A stretch of 64,000 nt of DNA from Shinella pollutisoli. Lineage in GTDB: Bacteria; Pseudomonadota; Alphaproteobacteria; Rhizobiales; Rhizobiaceae. Position 1 is the stretch's first letter. The number at the start of each line of letters is the position of its first letter. Shown here in pieces: positions 24,788 to 34,977 of this stretch. Position numbers and translations under genes: made by a program. The DNA is taken from assembly GCF_024609765.1 (NCBI RefSeq), contig NZ_JANFDG010000004.1, positions 207,726 through 271,725 of the forward strand, written 5' to 3'. The notes under the pieces were generated by a model. It made no database searches, was not told the origin of the DNA, and saw only the letters and a program-made list of their open reading frames with translations.

Positions 24788-25972
24788 CTAAGCCTTGCTA
24801 CGTAGATATTTATACTGAAATTTTACATATTTTCTGGCAATTAAAGATATTACTCTTTGTATGAAGAATATGATCGTATCAAAATTTCTCTCATATTCCA
24901 AATCTCTTCCGTATAATTCTTCGTATTTATTGCCATCCGGCGAGGTGCTGAAGTCTCTATGGAAGCTTGTTTCCAGGAAATCATAATATGATTCCTTGGA
25001 AACCTCGTCGTTCTTCATGTGAAAGAACGTCTCTAATGCCCTTCGAACAGTGCAGTCGTCGATATCAACCCTGTTCGAGAAATTTTCCGCGAATGCGACT
25101 TTATACGTCTGCTCATGTAAAAGACACGGGGTATCCAGCTTCCGTGTCACGAAGAAAATGAACTTTCGAAGGGGCATCGCCTCCATGACCGTTCGCCCGG
25201 CGCCGACGACACAGTCGGCGTGATGCATCAGCTCGAACGCATCTTCCGTATATTCGGGCGCGACATGGCAAACCATGCAATCGGGCGACATCGAGCTTAC
25301 TATCGAATCATGGACGTTCTTGTCCTCCACCTCGCCAATAACCGCGAGGCAGGATTTAAGTCCCCAGGAATTCAGTTCATGTACAAAGTTTATCGTCTTC
25401 AGGATATCGTTGTAATAATCGGCGCCAATCCTGGATATCCGCATGACCTTGAATGAGTCCGTCGGAAATCCCGAGAAGGGATTTTCTCGGGCAACGTTTC
25501 TTTGGCCCCTGTAAAATATCCTGTTTGGAATTAGATTGACACTTTTCGGCGGGAATAATTTCTTGTTCGAGAAATGCTCGTAATCTGCCACATGCGTGAC
25601 GACGACGTTTCTAAACGCCGGATACAGAAGCGCGGGCTTGGGCCCGCCGGCCTTGGTCACGATCAGCGGCAGGCGTGTGCGGGCTGCCAGGAGGCTGCCG
25701 AACATCCCCGATCTTTGATCGAATGAATGAATGACACTCACGCTGTTGTAGTCAAAGTATTTACATTTAATTATATTATATATATTTAAAATGCTGTGTT
25801 TGATACAGATAATGTTCTCTACATCCCTCAGGGCGCTTGGGATTCGGTCTCCGATGACCACGACGAAATATTCGCTCGTCAGGCTGAGAAGGATCGATCG
25901 AAGATCGTTGAAGTGGCCTCCGACGCCACGTCCGTCGATCTCCCTGCTGTAGCTGATCATATAAAGGATCAT
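24788..25972 (-). CDS. Putative glycosyltransferase (GT-B-like), AT-rich and probably acquired
   Basis: 394 residues. The N-terminal MILYMISYSREIDGRGVGGHFNDLRSIL has the glycine-rich loop of GT4-like enzymes. VIGDRIPSAL, VIHSFDQRSGMFGSLLAARTRLPLIVTKAGGP and a later HHADCVVGAGRTVMEAMPLRKFIFFV (donor-site glutamate in TVMEAM) fit a GT-B fold, but similarity to named subfamilies is weak. Its base composition is far more AT-rich than the flanks, with many ATA and AAT codons, which marks recent transfer. Its start overlaps the stop of the ABC transporter gene by 4 bp (ATGA), so it is nevertheless well fitted into the operon. Confidence 0.7.
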   Translation of the reverse strand: MILYMISYSREIDGRGVGGHFNDLRSILLSLTSEYFVVVIGDRIPSALRDVENIICIKHSILNIYNIIKCKYFDYNSVSVIHSFDQRSGMFGSLLAARTRLPLIVTKAGGPKPALLYPAFRNVVVTHVADYEHFSNKKLFPPKSVNLIPNRIFYRGQRNVARENPFSGFPTDSFKVMRISRIGADYYNDILKTINFVHELNSWGLKSCLAVIGEVEDKNVHDSIVSSMSPDCMVCHVAPEYTEDAFELMHHADCVVGAGRTVMEAMPLRKFIFFVTRKLDTPCLLHEQTYKVAFAENFSNRVDIDDCTVRRALETFFHMKNDEVSKESYYDFLETSFHRDFSTSPDGNKYEELYGRDLEYERNFDTIIFFIQRVISLIARKYVKFQYKYLRSKA

Positions 25973-27852
25973 GGCGCGGCCTTCTGCGGATGCTGGAGAA
26001 CGCCTCCATCCAGCCGCACCACCCGGTCGCATCCCTCCAGCGTGCTCAGCCGGTGGGCGATGATGAGGATGGTCAGGTTGCGGTCGAGCCGGTCGATCGC
26101 CGTCATCACGGCGCTCTCGGTCTCGGTGTCGAGCGCGCTTGTCGCCTCGTCGAAGATGAGCACGCTCGCCTGCTTGTAGAGCGCGCGGGCGATCCCGATG
26201 CGCTGGCGCTGGCCGCCGGAGAGCCGGATGCCGCGCTCGCCCACGTAGGTGTCGTAGCCCTCGGGCAGCGCGGCGACGACGTCGGCGAGCTCGGCCTGCT
26301 CGGCGGCCCGGCGCACGCGCTCGCGGTCGATCGCCTCGCGCTTGACGCCGAAGGCGATGTTCTCGGCGATGCTCGCGTCGGCGAGGAAGATCGCCTGCGG
26401 CACATGGGCGATGTTCCTCTGCCAGGCCGCGCGGTTTTCGGCGAAAAGGCGCACGCCGTCGACGCGGATCTCGCCCTCCGTCGGCTCCAGCAGGCCGATC
26501 AGGATGTCCATCAGCGTCGACTTGCCGCTGCCGGTGCGCCCGGCGATGCCGATGCGCGCGCCCCGCTCGATCACGAGATCGATGCCGGACAGCGCGCGGC
26601 CCCGCCCGCCCGCATAGGCGTAGCCGACGCCGGAAAGCGCGATCGCCTCGCGGAAGGGGAGGGGGGCCGCCGGCTCGCCCGCCTCCGGCGCCCCGCGCGC
26701 GAGCAGGGCGACGACGTCGGCGAGGTTCTGCCGGTTGCCCATCGCGGAGGCCCAGCCGTTGTAGACCTGCTGGATGAGCGGCAGGAGGCGCTGGGCGCCG
26801 AGCGCCAGCGCGCCCAGCACGGGGATCGCCGCGAGGATGCCGCCCGGCCGCCCGGCGACGCCGACGGCCACCAGCGCGATCAGCACCGTGCCGGCGCCCT
26901 CCACCAGGAAGCGCGGCGCGTGGGCGAAGAGCGCGTTCCTCGCCCGCGCGTCGCGGAAGGCCCTCTCGGCGCGCTCGTAGGCCTCGACGAAGACCGGCTG
27001 CGACCGGTCGATCAGCACGTCGCGGATGCCGCCGAGGCCCTCCTGCATCGCCCGCACGCGATCCCCCTGCGCGCGGGCGATGGCGACGCCGTTCGCCTGC
27101 AGGCGGCGGCGCGTGGCGAAGGAGACCGCCAGATAGATGGCGACGAAGCCGCCGCCGGCGGTGAGCGCCACCACCGGGTCGATGACGATCAGCCCGGCGA
27201 CGATGAAGACGGCGATGACGGCGGCGACGGCGGCCGTCATCAGCGGCGACAGCACGTGGTTCGTGACCATCTCCACCTTGTTGATCGAGGCGATGATCTC
27301 GCTGCTGTTGCGCAGGGTGTGGTAGGAATAGGGCTGGCCGAGCGTGTCGGCATAGAGCTTCACGCCGAGTTCGCAGGACACGCCGTAGACGAATTTCTGG
27401 CTCGCCCACAGCAGCAGGAGCCGCAGCACCGCGGCGAGCAGCGCGGCGCCGGCGAACAGGCCCGTCAGCGCGTAGAGGACCTGCCGGTGCCCGCTGGCGC
27501 CGAGGAGGTCGAACAGCGGCCGCAGCGCCTGCAGCACCGGCGTGTCGTCCGGCGCGGCGATGGCGGCGAGGAAGGGCAGCAGCGCGCCGATGGTGAAGAG
27601 CTCCGCCAGCGCGCCGACGAGCATCAGCGCCAGGAGCGGCGCGAGCATGCGCCGCCGTTTCGCGGAAAGATGGCGCAGCAGCGCGCGCAGCGCCGCCGGG
27701 ATCGACGCCGTCTCCCCCTCGGCGGCCCTGTGCGCGATATCGGCGAGCATCCTGGTCATGTCGTTCCGTGCCGGCGCCCCTGCCGTGCTTTCGGGCGGAT
27801 ACGCGCCCTTGTGCGCATTCGGGAAGGCGATCGCTTGAGTGACGTCCTGCAT
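25969..27852 (-). CDS. ABC transporter ATPase/permease fusion, PglK/MsbA-like probable lipid-oligosaccharide flippase
   Basis: 627 residues: six-helix transmembrane domain (about 65-370) fused to a nucleotide-binding domain. Walker A GRTGSGKSTLMD, signature LSGGQRQRIGIARAL, Walker B VLIFDEATSALD and the H-loop IAHRLSTL are all intact. A half-transporter of this size in a polysaccharide locus resembles PglK, which flips undecaprenyl-linked sugars. No Wzx-type flippase occurs in the window, so this protein is the best candidate for moving the repeat unit. The start could be 27852 or the internal ATG at 27759 (MTRMLADIA); the first 31 residues look unstructured. Confidence 0.88.
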   Translation of the reverse strand: MQDVTQAIAFPNAHKGAYPPESTAGAPARNDMTRMLADIAHRAAEGETASIPAALRALLRHLSAKRRRMLAPLLALMLVGALAELFTIGALLPFLAAIAAPDDTPVLQALRPLFDLLGASGHRQVLYALTGLFAGAALLAAVLRLLLLWASQKFVYGVSCELGVKLYADTLGQPYSYHTLRNSSEIIASINKVEMVTNHVLSPLMTAAVAAVIAVFIVAGLIVIDPVVALTAGGGFVAIYLAVSFATRRRLQANGVAIARAQGDRVRAMQEGLGGIRDVLIDRSQPVFVEAYERAERAFRDARARNALFAHAPRFLVEGAGTVLIALVAVGVAGRPGGILAAIPVLGALALGAQRLLPLIQQVYNGWASAMGNRQNLADVVALLARGAPEAGEPAAPLPFREAIALSGVGYAYAGGRGRALSGIDLVIERGARIGIAGRTGSGKSTLMDILIGLLEPTEGEIRVDGVRLFAENRAAWQRNIAHVPQAIFLADASIAENIAFGVKREAIDRERVRRAAEQAELADVVAALPEGYDTYVGERGIRLSGGQRQRIGIARALYKQASVLIFDEATSALDTETESAVMTAIDRLDRNLTILIIAHRLSTLEGCDRVVRLDGGVLQHPQKAAP

Positions 27853-27879
27853 TCCTCCCCGCCGCCCCCGCGGCGGGGT

Positions 27880-29055
27880 TCAGTCCATGCCGAAGATGTC
27901 GCGGGTGAAGATCTTTTCCGCCGCGTCGGCGATCTCCGGGGCCATCCGGTTGGCCGCGATCAGGTCCGCCTCGGCCTTGAAGGCCGCGAGGTCGTTGACG
28001 ACGCGCGCGCCGGAAAAGACCGGGACGGCAAGCGCGGGCTCGTGGACGATGACCTCGACGCCCTTCGCCTGGAGGCGGCGCATGATGCCCTGCACGGAGC
28101 TCTGCCGGAAATTGTCGGAATCGGTCTTCATCGCCAGCCGGTGGATGCCCACGCAGCGCGGATTGCGCGCGAGGATCGCCTCGGCGATGAAATCCTTGCG
28201 CGTGCGGTTGGCGTCGACCACGGCGCGGATGAGGTTCTGCGGCACGTCGGCATAGTTGGCGAGCAGCTGCTTGCTGTCCTTCGGCAGGCAATAGCCGCCG
28301 TAGCCGAAGGAGGGATTGTTGTAGTGGCCGCCGATGCGCGGATCGAGCCCGACGCCCTCGATGATCTGTCGCGCGTCGAGGCCGTGGGCGAGCGCATAGC
28401 TGTCGAGCTCGTTGAAATAGGCGACGCGCAAGGCGAGATAGGTGTTGGCGAAGAGCTTGATCGCCTCCGCCTCGGTCGGGTCGGTGAAGAGCACCGGCAC
28501 GTCGGCGTCGAGCGCGGCCTCGCGCAGCAGGCCGGCGAAGACCTGCGCCCGCTCGCCGCGCCCGCCGACGACGATGCGCGAGGGATGGAGGTTGTCGTGG
28601 AGCGCCTTGCCCTCGCGCAGGAATTCCGGGCTGAAGAGGATCCGGTCCGTGCCGAGCCGCTGCGAGATGTCGCGGGTGAAGCCGACCGGCACGGTGGACT
28701 TGATGACGATGGTGGCCTGCGGGGCGAGCCGGAGGACATCGCGCGCGACCGCCTCGACGCTCGACGTGTCGAAGTAGTTGGAGACGGGATGGTAGTTCGT
28801 GGGTGTCGCCACGACCACGAAATCGGCATCCGCATAGGCTTCCGCCGGATCGGTCGTCGCCGTGAGGTCGAGCGGCGCCTCGGCGAGGTAGCGGGAGATG
28901 TCGGGATCGATGATCGGGCTCTCGCCGGCCCTCAGCCGGGCGACGCGGGCGGCGTCGACGTCGAGCGCCCGGACGCGGTTGCGCTGCGCGAGGAGCACGG
29001 CATTCGACAGTCCGACATAACCGATCCCAGCGACGGCGACGATCTTCCCCGACAT
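27880..29055 (-). CDS. UDP-glucose/UDP-HexNAc 6-dehydrogenase, short form
   Basis: 391 residues, NAD-dependent two-step oxidation of a UDP-sugar to the uronic acid. N-terminal [17 protein letters not shown] binds NAD. Further markers are [55 protein letters not shown] and the catalytic cysteine in [14 protein letters not shown] (residue about 255). The length of about 390 and the [11 protein letters not shown] wording match the Streptococcus HasB/Cap1K-type UDP-glucose dehydrogenases, so UDP-glucuronate for the polysaccharide is the likely product. ATG 29055 gives a normal Rossmann N-terminus. The 27-bp spacing to the flippase gene suggests cotranscription. Confidence 0.92.
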   Translation of the reverse strand: MSGKIVAVAGIGYVGLSNAVLLAQRNRVRALDVDAARVARLRAGESPIIDPDISRYLAEAPLDLTATTDPAEAYADADFVVVATPTNYHPVSNYFDTSSVEAVARDVLRLAPQATIVIKSTVPVGFTRDISQRLGTDRILFSPEFLREGKALHDNLHPSRIVVGGRGERAQVFAGLLREAALDADVPVLFTDPTEAEAIKLFANTYLALRVAYFNELDSYALAHGLDARQIIEGVGLDPRIGGHYNNPSFGYGGYCLPKDSKQLLANYADVPQNLIRAVVDANRTRKDFIAEAILARNPRCVGIHRLAMKTDSDNFRQSSVQGIMRRLQAKGVEVIVHEPALAVPVFSGARVVNDLAAFKAEADLIAANRMAPEIADAAEKIFTRDIFGMD

Positions 29056-29171
29056 GACCACCCGTTCCAAAGCGATTGCCGACGGAAAGCCGCACCGCAA
29101 CTTCCCGGCGATTTTCTAGCAGCTTTGCGGGCGGATAGACAGGCCCTGCGGCGTCGCGCCTCGCGTTAACG

Positions 29172-30269
29172 TTAAGCGGCGGGGGAGGCGGCGGCCTCGA
29201 ATTCGCGCGCGAAGCGGCCGGTGGCGAGGAAGGCGGCGACCTCGTCCTCGGCCTTGCGGCAGTCGAGCCCGCAGGCGGCGAGCCAGTCCTCGGCATAGTA
29301 GGTGCGCGAGTAGCGTTCGCCGGGATCGCAGATGAGCGAGACGAGCGAGCCCCGCTCGCCGCGGCGGATCATGGCGGCGGCCTTCCAGCAGAGGGCGGCG
29401 AAATTGCTGCCCGTCGAGCCGCCGACGCCGCGGCCGAGATGGGCCGACAGCGCGCGCATGGCGCCGAGTGCCGCCTCGTCCGGCACGCGCACCATCTCGT
29501 CGATGATCTCCGGGATGAAGGAAGGCTCGACGCGCGGCCGGCCGATGCCCTCGATGCGCGAGGGCCGCTCGCAGGTGACGGCGCGGCTGCCCGTGCGGTA
29601 GCTCTCGAAGAAGGCGGAGAATTCCGGGTCGACGCCGAGGAGGCGCGTCTCCAGCCGCTTGTAGCGGATGTAGCGGCCGATCGTCGCCGTCGTGCCGCCC
29701 GTGCCGGCGCTCATGACGATCCAGCGCGGCACGGGGTGCTCCTCGCGGGCGAGCTGGTCGAAGATGCTCTCGGCGATGTTGTTGTTGCCGCGCCAGTCGG
29801 TCGCCCGCTCGGCATGGGTGAACTGGTCGATGTAGTGGCCGCCGAGCTCCTGCGCGAGGCGGGCGGCCGCCTCGTAGAGCGAGACGCCCGGCGCCACGAA
29901 ATGGCAGCGTCCGCCGTAATGCCCGATCGCCGCGATCTTCTCCGCCGAGGTCGCCTCCGGCACGACGGCGTAGAAGGGCACGCCGATCATGCGGGCGAAA
30001 TAGGCCTCCGACACGGCCGTCGAGCCCGACGACGCCTCCACCACCGGCACGCCCTCGCGGATCTTGCGGTTGACCAGCGCATAGAGGAAGAGCGAGCGGG
30101 CGAGCCGGTGCTTCAGGCTGCCGGTCGGGTGGGTGGATTCGTCCTTGAGGTAGATGTCGACGCCGGCAAAGCCGGTCTCGAGCCTGAGGAGATGCGTGTC
30201 GGCCGAACGGCGCTGGTCCGCCTCGATCAGCGCCACCGCCCGGTTCGCCCATTGCCTGTCGTCGGTCAT
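29172..30269 (-). CDS. PLP-dependent cysteine synthase-family enzyme (Cds1-like)
   Basis: 365 residues, PLP fold type II. The Lys lies in [13 protein letters not shown] (S-L-K-H-R), the substrate loop in [15 protein letters not shown], and the phosphate-binding glycine loop in [17 protein letters not shown]-terminal [11 protein letters not shown] is typical of the group. Compared with CysK/CysM it has the Cds1-type 'TGSLKHR' and 'SSGSTA' motifs, reported for L-cysteine desulfhydrases in mycobacteria and fungi that release H2S, pyruvate and ammonia. The reaction is an inference from those motifs. It is codirectional with the DUF1989 gene but separated by 254 bp including a mosaic repeat, so co-transcription is doubtful. 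Confidence 0.8.
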   Translation of the reverse strand: MTDDRQWANRAVALIEADQRRSADTHLLRLETGFAGVDIYLKDESTHPTGSLKHRLARSLFLYALVNRKIREGVPVVEASSGSTAVSEAYFARMIGVPFYAVVPEATSAEKIAAIGHYGGRCHFVAPGVSLYEAAARLAQELGGHYIDQFTHAERATDWRGNNNIAESIFDQLAREEHPVPRWIVMSAGTGGTTATIGRYIRYKRLETRLLGVDPEFSAFFESYRTGSRAVTCERPSRIEGIGRPRVEPSFIPEIIDEMVRVPDEAALGAMRALSAHLGRGVGGSTGSNFAALCWKAAAMIRRGERGSLVSLICDPGERYSRTYYAEDWLAACGLDCRKAEDEVAAFLATGRFAREFEAAASPAA

Positions 30270-30348
30270 CGGTCCCGTCCCTGGTGCGTTGCGATCACCC
30301 CCTCAAGGGCAGGCCCATCGCATGGAGATGCGGCCTTGCCGCTTTTCC

Positions 30349-30468
30349 CTTCTCCCCGCCGGGGAGAAGGTGGCCCGAAGGGCCGGATGAGGGGGCAAGT
30401 TCGCCGCATCCTGCCTGTGGCCCCCTCATCCCGCTGCCGCGACCTTCTCCCCGGCGGGGAGAAGGGGC
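30349..30468. repeat. RIME-like mosaic palindromic repeat, copy 1
   Basis: Two GC-rich hairpin modules in the 30270-30523 gap. CTTCTCCCCGCCGGGGAGAAG opens the element and is followed by GGTGGCCCGAAGGGCCGGATGAGGGGG; an inverted counterpart (CCCCCTCATCCCGCTGCCGCGACC...) closes it. A CATTCCATATGCGAC box follows at about 30484-30498, as in other copies. Layout and wording match the rhizobial intergenic mosaic elements described for Rhizobium and Sinorhizobium. Confidence 0.8.
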
Positions 30469-30523
30469 AGAAGGCATCCTCGTCATTCCATATGCGACGG
30501 CCCCGCCCTTGAGAGGTTGGGGA

Positions 30524-31384
30524 TCACATCCCATGCGACCCGTCATAGCCGTTGACGGGCGGCGGGGTCCAGCCTTCCGGCCGGCGCGGGGCCCTGTAGA
30601 CCTCCACCAGCATCGGATGGCAGACGGCGGCGTCGGAGGAATGCTCCGACGAGCAGTCGCCGCCGGGGCAGGCGGACATGCAGGCGAGGAGGTCGATCTC
30701 GGCGAAGAATTCGAGATAGTCGCCGGGGCGCACCGGGCTCGCCTTCATGAAATACTGGCCCGTGTCGCGGGTGAAGCCTGTGCACATGAAGACGTTGAGC
30801 ACGTCGTGGACATGGGCGGCGGCCGCCTCCCTCGGCATGCCGGTGTGGTTCGCCAGCGCCCGGGTGAGGTTGGAATGGCAGCAATGGTGGTACTGGCCGC
30901 CATGGCTGAGCAGGTTGTGCGTGTAGGGGTCGCAGCGCGTGCCGATGACGTCGTGCACCGAGCCGCCGAATTCGTCGAAGCCGTACCAGTCGAGCGTGTC
31001 GTGGGTGATGGTGGCGATCGGCCGCATGTAGGGGAAGGAGGAGAAGAGCTGGTCGCCGAGGCCGACATGGGTGCCGGAGAGCGCGCGCGTCTTGCCGCTG
31101 TAGAAGCGTTCCGAAAGGTCGTGCAGGTTGAACAGGTTGAGGTCGCCCACCTGCGGGCCCTCGCTGCAGACGAGGCGGCAGAAATGGCCGGCCGGCACCT
31201 GCCAGGCGGCCGCCTCGCGCGGCGGCACGGTGACGGTCTCGACGAGCTCCAGGTCGTCGCGCAGCGCCCGGTAGGCGGAAAGGTCCGGGCGCGGCAGGCT
31301 TTCCACCGGATAGCAGACGACGGGCTTCACCGCCTTGCGCGCGGCGGCATCGGCCGGGGCCTCGGTGATGGGGGCTGGTTTCAT
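30524..31384 (-). CDS. DUF1989 (urea carboxylase-associated family) protein
   Basis: 286 residues. The DUF1989 core (about 50-250) has VPAGHFCRLVCSEGPQVGDLNLFN, LGDQLFSSFPYMRPIATI and GTRCDPYT, then HHCCHSNL, VLNVFMCTGF and a Cys cluster CMSACPGGDCSS. Conserved Cys/His/Asp residues suggest a metal- or thiol-dependent hydrolase. Members beside urea/guanidine carboxylases (UAAP1/2, CgdA/CgdB) are reported to deiminate carboxyguanidine; those occur in pairs, but here only one copy exists. It lies downstream of the biotin carboxylase gene on the same strand, 249 bp away across a mosaic repeat. A role linked to that carboxylase is likely; the substrate is unknown. Confidence 0.85.
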   Translation of the reverse strand: MKPAPITEAPADAAARKAVKPVVCYPVESLPRPDLSAYRALRDDLELVETVTVPPREAAAWQVPAGHFCRLVCSEGPQVGDLNLFNLHDLSERFYSGKTRALSGTHVGLGDQLFSSFPYMRPIATITHDTLDWYGFDEFGGSVHDVIGTRCDPYTHNLLSHGGQYHHCCHSNLTRALANHTGMPREAAAAHVHDVLNVFMCTGFTRDTGQYFMKASPVRPGDYLEFFAEIDLLACMSACPGGDCSSEHSSDAAVCHPMLVEVYRAPRRPEGWTPPPVNGYDGSHGM

Positions 31385-31445
31385 GGCGTGGTCTCCGTGT
31401 CGGTTCCTGTTGTCGTGCGTATGCCGCTGCGAGGTTGCCGTTTCC

Positions 31446-31575
31446 CTTCTCCCCGTCGGGGAGAAGGGGCCCGAAGGGCGGATGAGGGTGTGAAACACGG
31501 CTTGGCGATCATGATTTCGCCTGCGGCGCCCCCTCATCCCGCTGCCGCGACCTTCTTCCCGACGGGGAGAAGGGG
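31446..31575. repeat. RIME-like mosaic palindromic repeat, copy 2
   Basis: Same two-module layout as copy 1 in the 31385-31633 gap. The central part has diverged (GATGAGGGTGTGAAACAC) and the right arm carries CTTCTTCCCGACGGGGAGAAG. Confidence 0.78.
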
Positions 31576-31633
31576 CAAGAAGCGCCCTCGTCGTTTCCGG
31601 TGCGATTACCCTGGATCAAGGGGAGGGGCCGCC

Positions 31634-33337
31634 TCACTCAACCACCGCCAGCTCTGCCCCGAGCGCCACGGTCCTGCCGGCCTCGGCGGCGATGCGCAGG
31701 CGGCCGGCCTTCGGCGCGAGCACGCGGGTCTCCATCTTCATCGCCTCGATCAGCGCCACGGCCTCGCCTTTGGCGACCTCCGCCCCGTCCGCGACCAGCC
31801 ATTGCTGCAGCGTGCCGGGGATCGGCGCCGTCACCGCGCCCGGCCGCTCGGCGGGGCCTTGCGACGGCTGCGCGGCGGAGAGGCCGGAGAAGAGCGCGGC
31901 GGGCAGGCCGAGCCGGTGGCGGCGGCCGTCGATCTCGACGAAGGTAGAAAGAAGCCCGCCCTCGGCCGGATCGACGCGCGGGGCAGGGGGGACGCCCGCA
32001 AATTCCGTCTCGATCCAGTTCGTGTAGACGGAAAAGCCGTCCTCGCCGGTGAAGGCCGGTTCCGCGAGCACCGCGCGGTGGAAGGGCAGCACCGAGGCGA
32101 TGCCCTCGATGACGAATTCGCCGAGCGCGCGCCGGGCGCGGGCGAGCGCCACCTCCCGCGTCGGCCCGCTGACGATCAGCTTCGCCATCAGCGAATCGTA
32201 GAGGCCGGGGATCTCCGAACCCGCCTCCACGCCGCTGTCGAGCCGCACGCCCGGCCCCGACGGCGGACGGAAGCGGGTGATGCGGCCGGGCGTCGGCAGG
32301 AAGCCGCGGCCGGGGTCCTCGGCATTGATGCGGAATTCGAAGGCGTGGCCGCGCGGCTCCGGCGTCTCCGTGAGCGCCAGCGGCAGGCCGTCGGCGATGC
32401 GCAGCTGCTCGACGACGATGTCGAGGCCGGTCGTCTCCTCCGTGACGGGATGCTCGACCTGCAGGCGCGTGTTCACCTCCAGGAAGGAGAGGACGCCCCC
32501 CTCCGACAGCAGGAACTCCACCGTGCCCGCCCCGACATAGCCGGCGGCCGCGCAGATGGCGCGGGCGGCCTCGTGGATGCGGGTGCGGGTCGTGCCGTCG
32601 AGGAAGGGGGCGGGGGCCTCCTCGACGAGCTTCTGGTTGCGCCGCTGCAGCGAGCAGTCGCGGGTGCCGAGGACGAGGGTGTTGCCGTGCCCGTCGGCCA
32701 GCACCTGCGCCTCGATGTGGCGCGGCCGGTCGAGGAACTGCTCGGCATAGCATTCGCCGCGGCCGAAGGCCTCCGTCGCCTCGCGCACGGCCGAATCGAA
32801 GAGCTCGCCGACCTCCTCCAGCCTCCGCGCCACCTTCATGCCGCGCCCGCCGCCGCCGAAGGCGGCCTTGATGGCGAGCGGCAGGCCGGCCTCCTTCGCG
32901 AAGGCGACGGCGTCCGCCGCCGTGGCGAGCGGCCCGTCCGAGCCCCTGACCAGCGGTGCGCCGACGCCGGCCGCGATGCGCCGCGCCTCGACCTTGTCGC
33001 CGAGCGCGGCGATGACGGCGGGCGGCGGCCCGACCCAGGTGAGGCCGGCATCGATCACGGCCTTCGCGAATTCCGCCCGCTCCGACAGGAAGCCGTAGCC
33101 GGGATGGACGGCGTCGGCCCCGGCGCGGCGGGCGATGTCGAGGATCCTGCCGATGTCCAGATAGGTGTCGGCCGGGCGGCCGGGGCCGAGCCCGTAGGCC
33201 TCGTCGGCGGCCTCCGCATGGAGCGCGCCGGCATCGTCGTCGGAATAGACCGCCACGGAGGCGACGCCGTAGTCGCGCGCGGCGCGGGCGATGCGCACGG
33301 CGATCTCGCCGCGGTTGGCGATGAGCAGTTTCTTCAT
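31634..33337 (-). CDS. Biotin carboxylase fused to biotin carboxyl carrier domain
   Basis: 567 residues. The biotin carboxylase ATP-grasp region (about 1-445) starts [18 protein letters not shown] and has [16 protein letters not shown], the ATP loop [12 protein letters not shown], the catalytic [14 protein letters not shown] and FRINAEDP. After a linker, a C-terminal biotinyl domain (about 495-567) carries EAMKMET with the biotin lysine at residue 534. No carboxyltransferase domain is present. The gene overlaps the KipI-KipA gene by 4 bp; AHS1/AHS2 (KipI/KipA) domains are the carboxyltransferase part of urea carboxylase. Together the two proteins reproduce the domain set of urea carboxylase in two subunits. 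Confidence 0.9.
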   Translation of the reverse strand: MKKLLIANRGEIAVRIARAARDYGVASVAVYSDDDAGALHAEAADEAYGLGPGRPADTYLDIGRILDIARRAGADAVHPGYGFLSERAEFAKAVIDAGLTWVGPPPAVIAALGDKVEARRIAAGVGAPLVRGSDGPLATAADAVAFAKEAGLPLAIKAAFGGGGRGMKVARRLEEVGELFDSAVREATEAFGRGECYAEQFLDRPRHIEAQVLADGHGNTLVLGTRDCSLQRRNQKLVEEAPAPFLDGTTRTRIHEAARAICAAAGYVGAGTVEFLLSEGGVLSFLEVNTRLQVEHPVTEETTGLDIVVEQLRIADGLPLALTETPEPRGHAFEFRINAEDPGRGFLPTPGRITRFRPPSGPGVRLDSGVEAGSEIPGLYDSLMAKLIVSGPTREVALARARRALGEFVIEGIASVLPFHRAVLAEPAFTGEDGFSVYTNWIETEFAGVPPAPRVDPAEGGLLSTFVEIDGRRHRLGLPAALFSGLSAAQPSQGPAERPGAVTAPIPGTLQQWLVADGAEVAKGEAVALIEAMKMETRVLAPKAGRLRIAAEAGRTVALGAELAVVE

Positions 33338-34977
33338 CGGTCGGTTTCCCGGATGAGAGGACGGAAGGCGGTGAGCGCGTTGAAGCGGATCCGCGCGCCG
33401 ATCGGGATCTGGCCGGCGAGGCCGAGATGGTGGCTCGCGACGACGCCGATCACCGGATAGCCGCCGGTCAGCGGATGGTCGGCGAGGAAGAGCACCGGCT
33501 GGCCGCTGTGCGGCACCTGGATCGCCCCGCGCGGCGTGCCCTCGGAGGGCAGCTCGGCGGCGTCGTGCCGCTCGAGCGGCCGGCTGCCGGCAAGGCGCAT
33601 GCCGACGCGGCTCGATTCGGCCGTCACCTCCCAGTCCTGCGCGGCGAGCGTCTCCACGCCCCTGTCGGTGAACCAGTCGGTGCGCGGGCCGGGCACGATG
33701 TCGAGCGTCACCGTCTCGCCCGCCTTCGGCAGCCTTGCGGGCGCCGGGCGGAAGGGATCGACGGCGACGGCGCGGCCCTCCGCCGGCATGAGCACGTCGC
33801 CCGCGGTAACCGGCGCGGGGCCGATCTTCGCCAGCGTATCCGTCGACGCCGAGCCCAGCACCGGCGCGACCGCGAAGCCGCCGCGCAGCGCCAGGTAGCT
33901 GCGCATGCCCTCCGGCGGCAGGCCGAGCGTCAGCTCGTCGCCCGCGTCGAGCGCGAAGGGCCGGCCGGAGGGGACGGCGACGGTGCGGCCGCCGGCGGTG
34001 CGGATCGCGAGCGGGCAGGGGGCGCCGGCGACGGCGAGCGTGACCGGCCGGTCCGCCCTCAGCGCGAAGCCGCCGAAGGCGATCTCCAGCGCCGCCGTCC
34101 CGGGCGGGTTGCCGACGGCGAGATTGGCCTCGGCGAGGCTGTCGCGGTCGAGCGCGCCGGATTCCGCCACGCCCTGGTCGGCCCGGCCGGGGCGGCCGCG
34201 GTCCTGGAACAGGGCCGGGCGGTCGGTGCGGGTGACGCGGAGGCCGCCGGCGGGCCGGCCATCCCCCTCCGGCCTGCCTGCCGCCTCCTCCTGAACGGGG
34301 GAGATCGGCCGGGGGCGGGGCGGGGTGGGCCGGAGGGAGGTGCTTTTCTCCAATGCCGCCATATCGCGGAACCGCACCCGGTCGCCGGGGGCGAGCAGGG
34401 CGGGGCGGAAGCGGCTCGTGTCCCACATCGCAAGCGGCGTGCGGCCGAGGAGCTGCCAGCCGCCGGGGCTGTCGGAGGGATAGATGCCGGAGAATGGCCC
34501 GGCGATGGCGACGGAGCCCGCCGGGATGCGCACGCGCGGGCTCTTGCGGCGCGGCACGTCGAAGCCGGGATCGTCGGAGGTCATGTAGGCGAAGCCCGGC
34601 GCGAAGCCGGTGAAGGCGACGGTATGGGTCGCCGCGGTGTGGCGGCGGATCACCTCCTCCACCGTCCAGCCGAGGATTTCCGCGACGTCGGCGAGGTCCT
34701 CGCCGTCGTAGACGACGGGGATGTCGAAGGTCTCGCCGACGCGCGCGCGCCGCTCGGAGAGGTCGAGGGCGGCGATCCCGTCCGCGAGCCGGGCGGGGCC
34801 GGTGACGCGCGGGTCGAAGCGCACCATCAGCGTGCGCGCGGCCGGCACCAGCTCGGCGACGCCCTCCGGCCGGGCGGCGGAAAGCGCGTCGAACAGCGCC
34901 AGCGTCGCCTCGAGATCGTCGAGCTCGACCAGGACGGCGTCGCTGCCGGCCGGCAGGAAGCGCAGCCGCTCAGCCAT
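33334..34977 (-). CDS. Fused KipI-KipA protein (PxpB-PxpC; urea carboxylase-type AHS1-AHS2 domains)
   Basis: 547 residues. The N-terminal KipI/AHS1 domain (about 1-215) has [51 protein letters not shown] proline-rich linker (about 220-260) leads to the C-terminal KipA/AHS2 domain (about 262-540) with [81 protein letters not shown]. Paired with a LamB/YcsF protein this is the PxpBC half of ATP-dependent 5-oxoprolinase; paired with a biotin carboxylase it is the transferase half of a urea-carboxylase-like enzyme. Both partners are adjacent here (overlaps of 8 and 4 bp). Confidence 0.9.
   Translation of the reverse strand: MAERLRFLPAGSDAVLVELDDLEATLALFDALSAARPEGVAELVPAARTLMVRFDPRVTGPARLADGIAALDLSERRARVGETFDIPVVYDGEDLADVAEILGWTVEEVIRRHTAATHTVAFTGFAPGFAYMTSDDPGFDVPRRKSPRVRIPAGSVAIAGPFSGIYPSDSPGGWQLLGRTPLAMWDTSRFRPALLAPGDRVRFRDMAALEKSTSLRPTPPRPRPISPVQEEAAGRPEGDGRPAGGLRVTRTDRPALFQDRGRPGRADQGVAESGALDRDSLAEANLAVGNPPGTAALEIAFGGFALRADRPVTLAVAGAPCPLAIRTAGGRTVAVPSGRPFALDAGDELTLGLPPEGMRSYLALRGGFAVAPVLGSASTDTLAKIGPAPVTAGDVLMPAEGRAVAVDPFRPAPARLPKAGETVTLDIVPGPRTDWFTDRGVETLAAQDWEVTAESSRVGMRLAGSRPLERHDAAELPSEGTPRGAIQVPHSGQPVLFLADHPLTGGYPVIGVVASHHLGLAGQIPIGARIRFNALTAFRPLIRETDR

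Noticed and set aside
24788..29296. A continuous 1502-codon open frame on the minus strand
   Set aside because: Only its 3' 394 codons look like a protein. The rest is Arg/Pro/Gly-rich shadow of the ABC transporter and UDP-glucose dehydrogenase genes in another frame, a common artefact in GC-rich DNA.
30349..30468. The paired GC-rich hairpins considered as a CRISPR or as rho-independent terminators
   Set aside because: There are only two inverted modules per site with no regularly spaced direct repeats or spacers, and no T-runs follow the stems. The same element recurs in many gaps irrespective of gene orientation.
30284..33460. A 1058-codon plus-strand frame over the DUF1989 and biotin carboxylase genes
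   Set aside because: Antisense shadow; the minus strand holds complete catalytic motifs in this stretch and the plus-strand product has none.
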